7,980 nt of DNA, from the NCBI GenBank assembly GCA_021779335.1, contig JAJYAW010000116.1, positions 1 to 7,980 on the forward strand, in the 5' to 3' direction. Below, one piece after another: positions 4,954 through 7,980 of the stretch (the stretch's first letter is position 1; every line of letters starts with the position of its first letter). The DNA is from Myxococcales bacterium. Lineage in GTDB: Bacteria > Myxococcota > Myxococcia > Myxococcales > Anaeromyxobacteraceae. The position numbers were made by a program, and so were the translations under genes. Under the pieces are notes generated by a model. The model was not told the DNA's origin. It worked only from the letters and a program-made list of their open reading frames with translations, and made no database searches.

Positions 4954-6122
4954 TCGAGATCCACGAGGCGCTCGTCAACCTCGACTACGCGCTGGGCGGC
5001 CACCTCCACTGCCTGGTGGCCCAGGTCCCGGTGCGGCTCCGCGCCACCCGGCGCGGCTTCGCCCTGCTGGACCGCGACGCGCAGTGGCGCACCCTGGCCT
5101 CGGTGCTCGAGCTCGTGGCCGGCGACGAGCGCTTCCAGAAGCTGCACTTCCTCACCTTCCCGGAGGCGGCGCTGCCCGCCGAGCGGCTCGACGACCTGCT
5201 CGGGATCGTGGCGGGGCGCTTCCGGCCCAGCACCGTGACCATGTTCGGGCTGGAGCACGTCCCCCTGCGCGCCTACCTCGACACCCTGCTGCGCTTCCGC
5301 CAGGACAACCTGGCGGCCATCCCCGCCGTGGAGCGCGACCTGGCGGCCGGGGCGCACCCCGACATCCCGGTCAACTGGTGCTGCGTGGTGGTGAAGGAGG
5401 CCTCCGGGCGGCTGCGGGTCTTCTTCGAGGCCAAGAGCCACCCCTTCCGCGCCGAGGAGTTCCTGGACAAGTCGGACGACCTGTACCGGGGGCGCCACTT
5501 CTGGTGGTTCCGCGCCCAGCCGGCCTTCTTCCACTTCATGGTGCTGGTCTGCCTCGACTACCTGTACCGGGACCTCTACGGCTCCAACATCCGGCGCATC
5601 GTCGACCACGCCAACCGGCAGTTCTTCGCGGCGCGCCGGGCCCTGGACGCGCTCTTCGTGCTGCAGTGCAACCCCAAGCCCGAGCACCGCGCCTACCGCG
5701 ACGTGCTGGCCGGCTTCTACGGCGAGTACCTGGAGGACACGCCCGGCGTGCGGGAGACCATCACCGTCTTCGGCAACAGCTCCGACGAGAGCGAGATCGG
5801 CGAGCCCTGCCCGGGCGGCTTCGGCGTCTCCTCGGTGGTGCTGGGCCCCAGGTACAGGCTGGCCCGGGTGGCCGCGCCGGAGTTCTCCACCGACGACCTC
5901 CACGGCGCGCCCGCCTGCCGGCTCCGCTTCGGGACCGCCACGCGCCTCTACTACTTCAACCTGCCGCTCCACCAGGAGCTCGACCCGCGCAGCAGCCACC
6001 AGCCGCTCAAGGTGCACGCCGTGCTCGCCGCGGAGGGCGGCGGCTGGGTCCCGGTCGGTGGCGAGCCGCTCATGGCCGAGCTCTCCGAGCGGGTCGGCCC
6101 CCGGCAGGCGGCTACTCGATGA
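4950..6122 (+). CDS. Divergent carbon-nitrogen hydrolase (nitrilase-superfamily) protein
   Basis: The GTG start at 4950 gives 390 residues and overlaps the Nudix stop. The nitrilase Glu-Lys-Cys triad can be read in order: E72 in LTFPEAALP (68-76), K162 in FEAKSHPF (159-166), C201 in VLVCLDY (198-204). The spacings of 90 and 39 residues fit the superfamily. Supporting signs are an N-terminal HCLVAQVP strand, TVTMFGLEHV (95-104), a possible second Glu at E169/E170, LFVLQCNPKPEHRAY after the Cys, and TVFGNSSDESE near where nitrilases have their aN/G-S segment. The superfamily hydrolyses or condenses amides and nitriles. This protein is longer than the usual 260-300 residues, with an insert between about 105 and 150 and a C-terminal extension. 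The match is by motifs only; a structural relative without activity is possible. Coupling to the Nudix gene suggests a shared pathway. Confidence 0.62.
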   Translation: MIEIHEALVNLDYALGGHLHCLVAQVPVRLRATRRGFALLDRDAQWRTLASVLELVAGDERFQKLHFLTFPEAALPAERLDDLLGIVAGRFRPSTVTMFGLEHVPLRAYLDTLLRFRQDNLAAIPAVERDLAAGAHPDIPVNWCCVVVKEASGRLRVFFEAKSHPFRAEEFLDKSDDLYRGRHFWWFRAQPAFFHFMVLVCLDYLYRDLYGSNIRRIVDHANRQFFAARRALDALFVLQCNPKPEHRAYRDVLAGFYGEYLEDTPGVRETITVFGNSSDESEIGEPCPGGFGVSSVVLGPRYRLARVAAPEFSTDDLHGAPACRLRFGTATRLYYFNLPLHQELDPRSSHQPLKVHAVLAAEGGGWVPVGGEPLMAELSERVGPRQAATR

Positions 6123-6348
6123 GCTGGGCCGGGGAGACGCCGAGGGCGCGCGCGATGGCGAGCACCGTGGTGATGGGCGGGTTCCGCCCGCCGCGCTCGA
6201 TGAGGCTGACGTAGGCCTCCGAGATGCTCAGCGCCTGCGCCAGGCTGGCCTGCGTCGCGCCGACGGCCTTGCGCCGCCGCTGGATGCGCTGACCCAGGCT
6301 GGCCAGGGTGGCGCGCTGGGCGTGGGGGTCTCGGGTCGTGGGCGTCAT
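6112..6348 (-). CDS. XRE-family helix-turn-helix repressor (78 residues)
   Basis: The protein is essentially one lambda-Cro/XRE domain: LGQRIQRRRKAVGATQASLAQALSIS with recognition helix SEAYVSLIERGGRNPPITTVLAIARALGVSPAQLIE (residues 18-78). The Q-x-x-LA-x-x-L...S.I..IE.G.R.P...TL/V..IA.AL.V pattern is clear. There is no sensor domain, so it probably acts as a small dimeric repressor whose activity is set by abundance or a partner. ATG 6348 has GAGGA seven bases upstream. It converges on the nitrilase-like gene and overlaps its last 11 bases. Targets are unknown; its own promoter (6349-6430) and the Nudix-nitrilase promoter are candidates. Confidence 0.9.
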   Translation of the reverse strand: MTPTTRDPHAQRATLASLGQRIQRRRKAVGATQASLAQALSISEAYVSLIERGGRNPPITTVLAIARALGVSPAQLIE

Positions 6349-6432
6349 GGTCGTCCTCTCCGCTGGCCGCGGACCTGGGCTCTCCAGGGACAGACACCCC
6401 GGCGCGGGGAAGGTTAGCGGGCGCCTCGGCGC

Positions 6433-6467
6433 GAGGCCCCGGGCGCGCCGCCGGCGCCCGGGGCCTC
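6433..6467 (-). terminator. GC-rich hairpin downstream of the lipoprotein gene
   Basis: Perfect 14-base arms (6433-6446 and 6454-6467) enclose a seven-base loop, 17 bases past the lipoprotein stop at 6484 on the reverse strand. There is no T-run, as is common in very GC-rich genomes. It also insulates the XRE gene from read-through. Confidence 0.6.
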
Positions 6468-6483
6468 GGGGACCCGGCGGTGG

Positions 6484-7659
6484 CTACCAGGCGCCCGGGA
6501 AGGTGGCCGGCTGCGTGAAGTCGAAGTCGGTCGAGGCGTCGCCGAGCGCCGGCACCGCGCCGAAGGCCGGGTCGCAGGCCACGCCGCTGCCGGCCTGGTG
6601 GGCGCTGCCGGCCACGGTCGCGCCGGTGCCGTCCTCCAGCTTCATCATCCAGTAGCCCGCGAAGCTCGTGGTGGCCGGGTCGGTGCCCGGCGCGACGGAG
6701 CGGCAGGAGGCGCCGAGCCAGGTGTCGCCGGCGGCGATCTGGCCGCCCGCCGCCCTGGCGTCGGCGCGGCCGTGCACGGCGCCGTCGGCGGCCAGGAACC
6801 AGCGCGCCACGGTGGTGGTGTCGGCCGGGAGGGCGTCGGGGTTGGCGGGGCAGAGGAGCACCACGCTGTCCTGGTAGCTCATCAGGCCGCCGACGCCCGG
6901 CTCCGAGAGGTGGGTGTATGAGCCGTCGCGCGGGCCGTGCCGGTCGTACGGGCCGAAGGAGAAGCCGTGGAAGGCGACGGCGGTGGTCCGCTTCACGCCG
7001 GGCGCCGGCCGGGACGGGTCCTTCACCTGGTCGAAGGTGAGGTCGATGGTGCCGGTGAGCCGCTCGGCCGGGACGACGGCGTGCAGGGCGTCCTCGTCGA
7101 AGGTCATGGCCCCGGTGCGCCCCTTGACGGTCCCGCTCGTCGAGTCGGTCAGGGAGCCCCAGAACACCTTGGTCCAGGCCGGCGGCGCCTGGCCGGCCGG
7201 GGCGAGGTCGAGCTCGAAGGCGTAGGTCAGGCCGTCGGCGGAGCGCGTCATGGTGAACTGGCGCTGCGGCTCGAGCGCCGTGCCGGTCTGCGACCAGGTG
7301 GCGGAGTCGCCGGCCACCAGGCTGGGGTGGCGCGCCACCAGGGCGTCCACGTGGCGCAGGTGGCGCCGGAAGATGGCGTTGAGCCGCCAGGCCACCTCGG
7401 CGGTGCGGGCGAAGAGGTGCGGGTGGCACGGATCGGTGTCGGCGGCGCCGGGGGCCGGCGTGGTCGGCAGCGTGGGATCGTCGGGCAGGGTGGCGTCGGC
7501 GCTGGTCGTGCCGGCCACCTCGAGGGCCATGGCCGAGGAGGTCGGCGCGTTGGCCGTGAGGTCGGCCGCGGTTGTCGAGCCCGCGCCGCCGCAGGCCGAG
7601 AGGAGCAGGGCCAGGACGGGGATGGACGAGAGGCCGAGCAGGCGGGGGATGGGCGTCAT
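6484..7659 (-). CDS. Putative lipoprotein of unknown function (391 residues)
   Basis: The protein begins MTPIPRLLGLSS and continues with a hydrophobic stretch and the lipobox LLSAC (19-23, lipidated C23), so it should be exported and anchored by lipid. Next comes a Thr/Ala/Pro-rich linker (about 24-75) suited to spanning cell-wall or periplasmic space. The rest is a soluble domain rich in Asp/Thr/Gly with strand-like patches (TYAFELDLA, TGTIDLTFDQV, TTAVAFHGFSFG) and Cys residues at three or four places that could form disulfides, such as VVLLCPAN, GASCRSV and VACDPAF. The ATG 7659 has AAAGG eight bases upstream. I do not recognise the family. It appears to be a single-gene unit with its own hairpin. 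Confidence 0.85.
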   Translation of the reverse strand: MTPIPRLLGLSSIPVLALLLSACGGAGSTTAADLTANAPTSSAMALEVAGTTSADATLPDDPTLPTTPAPGAADTDPCHPHLFARTAEVAWRLNAIFRRHLRHVDALVARHPSLVAGDSATWSQTGTALEPQRQFTMTRSADGLTYAFELDLAPAGQAPPAWTKVFWGSLTDSTSGTVKGRTGAMTFDEDALHAVVPAERLTGTIDLTFDQVKDPSRPAPGVKRTTAVAFHGFSFGPYDRHGPRDGSYTHLSEPGVGGLMSYQDSVVLLCPANPDALPADTTTVARWFLAADGAVHGRADARAAGGQIAAGDTWLGASCRSVAPGTDPATTSFAGYWMMKLEDGTGATVAGSAHQAGSGVACDPAFGAVPALGDASTDFDFTQPATFPGAW

Positions 7660-7744
7660 GTGGGACCTTTCGCGGGGCGTGGCCCGCTGCTGTTCGAGGG
7701 CTCCAACCCGGGTCCGCCCGGCGGGTTGCGCGGCCCCTCCCGGA
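7660..7744. other. Short intergenic gap, likely lipoprotein promoter
   Basis: There are 85 bases between the stop of the membrane-anchored protein and the lipoprotein start, both on the reverse strand. The lipoprotein ribosome-binding site lies at its left end. No clear promoter boxes or hairpin terminator are visible. Confidence 0.35.
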
Positions 7745-7980
7745 TCAGCCGGTCCGCGCGCCGCGCCGGCGCCGCCGCAGGAGGACCCCGCCGAGCGCCA
7801 GGAGCGCCGCGAGCCCGCCTGGATAGCCCCAGGAGATCGAGGCCTTGGCCGGCGGCTTGGGCGTCCAGGCGGCCAGCCGCGCCTCGCGCGCGTCGAGGGC
7901 GTCGAGGCCGCGCGCCACGAACCGGCCCAGGGCGAGCCGCCGCAGGGCGAGCCGCCCCGCCTCGGCGTCGCCCGCCTCGG
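7745..7980 (-). CDS. C-terminus of a membrane-anchored protein (partial)
   Basis: A reverse-strand frame is open from the window edge to TGA at 7747-7745, giving 77 residues. It begins with a charged Ala/Arg/Leu/Glu helix (EAGDAEAGRLALRRLALGRF...) and a short linker WTPKPPAKASISWGYP. Then comes a single hydrophobic segment, GGLAALLALGGVLL, directly followed by RRRRRGARTG. A terminal membrane span capped by Arg residues predicts a cytoplasmic tail with the bulk of the protein outside. This layout is shared with C-terminal sorting or tail signals of the PEP/MYXO-CTERM kind, but the diagnostic Pro-Glu-Pro or Cys is not seen. The function of the upstream part is unknown. Confidence 0.7.
   Translation of the reverse strand, partial: EAGDAEAGRLALRRLALGRFVARGLDALDAREARLAAWTPKPPAKASISWGYPGGLAALLALGGVLLRRRRRGARTG

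Noticed and set aside
4830..6017. Reverse 395-residue frame antisense to the nitrilase-like gene
   Set aside because: Composition (Val/Glu/Gly/His repeats) is that of a shadow frame and there is no ribosome-binding site or domain.
5951..7429. Long reverse frame of 492 residues over the lipoprotein and XRE genes
   Set aside because: Low-complexity Arg/Pro/Ala composition, no motifs, and it covers the XRE gene, a terminator hairpin and the lipoprotein in another frame.

Overview
The window joins two kinds of DNA. Positions 1 to about 3281 look like one end of an integrated mobile element. From about 3282 onward the DNA is very GC-rich (G/C-ending codons almost throughout) and reads as resident chromosome. 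The host style (extreme GC, a lipobox lipoprotein, a tail-anchored Arg-rich C-terminus) suggests a high-GC Gram-negative such as a myxobacterial (Anaeromyxobacter-like) genome. That taxonomic guess is an inference and is weak.

Mobile part (1-3281). The left edge is the last 30 codons and right terminal repeat of an IS3-family insertion sequence. The IS has cut into a small reverse-strand gene. Upstream of that gene lies a compact reverse-strand operon, read right to left: a DUF3631/D5-like AAA+ helicase-type ATPase (2989 to 1583), a DnaX-like clamp-loader ATPase whose GTG start overlaps the helicase stop (1586 to 876), and a small single-tyrosine HUH endonuclease (864 to 394). Together these look like a self-contained replication module. 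Upstream of the helicase gene are five GGTTCAC-type repeats that could be iterons or operators. The element ends at 3282, where the 3' part of a tRNA-Arg(ACG) gene begins exactly at its anticodon loop. It is followed by the tRNA's terminator. This is the usual footprint of tyrosine-integrase insertion; the integrase and the intact tRNA should lie off the left edge.

Chromosomal part (3282-7980). In order: a PaiB-family FMN-binding protein that has lost its central third in frame (reverse), a 63-residue helical protein (reverse), a Nudix hydrolase (forward) translationally coupled to a divergent 390-residue nitrilase-superfamily protein (forward), a small XRE-type repressor converging on and overlapping it (reverse), a 391-residue lipoprotein ending in a GC-rich hairpin (reverse), and the C-terminus of a membrane-anchored protein (reverse, cut by the window edge).

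The two most interesting units are the HUH/DnaX-like/helicase replication module with its nearby repeats and att site, and the overlapping Nudix-nitrilase pair flanked by an XRE repressor.
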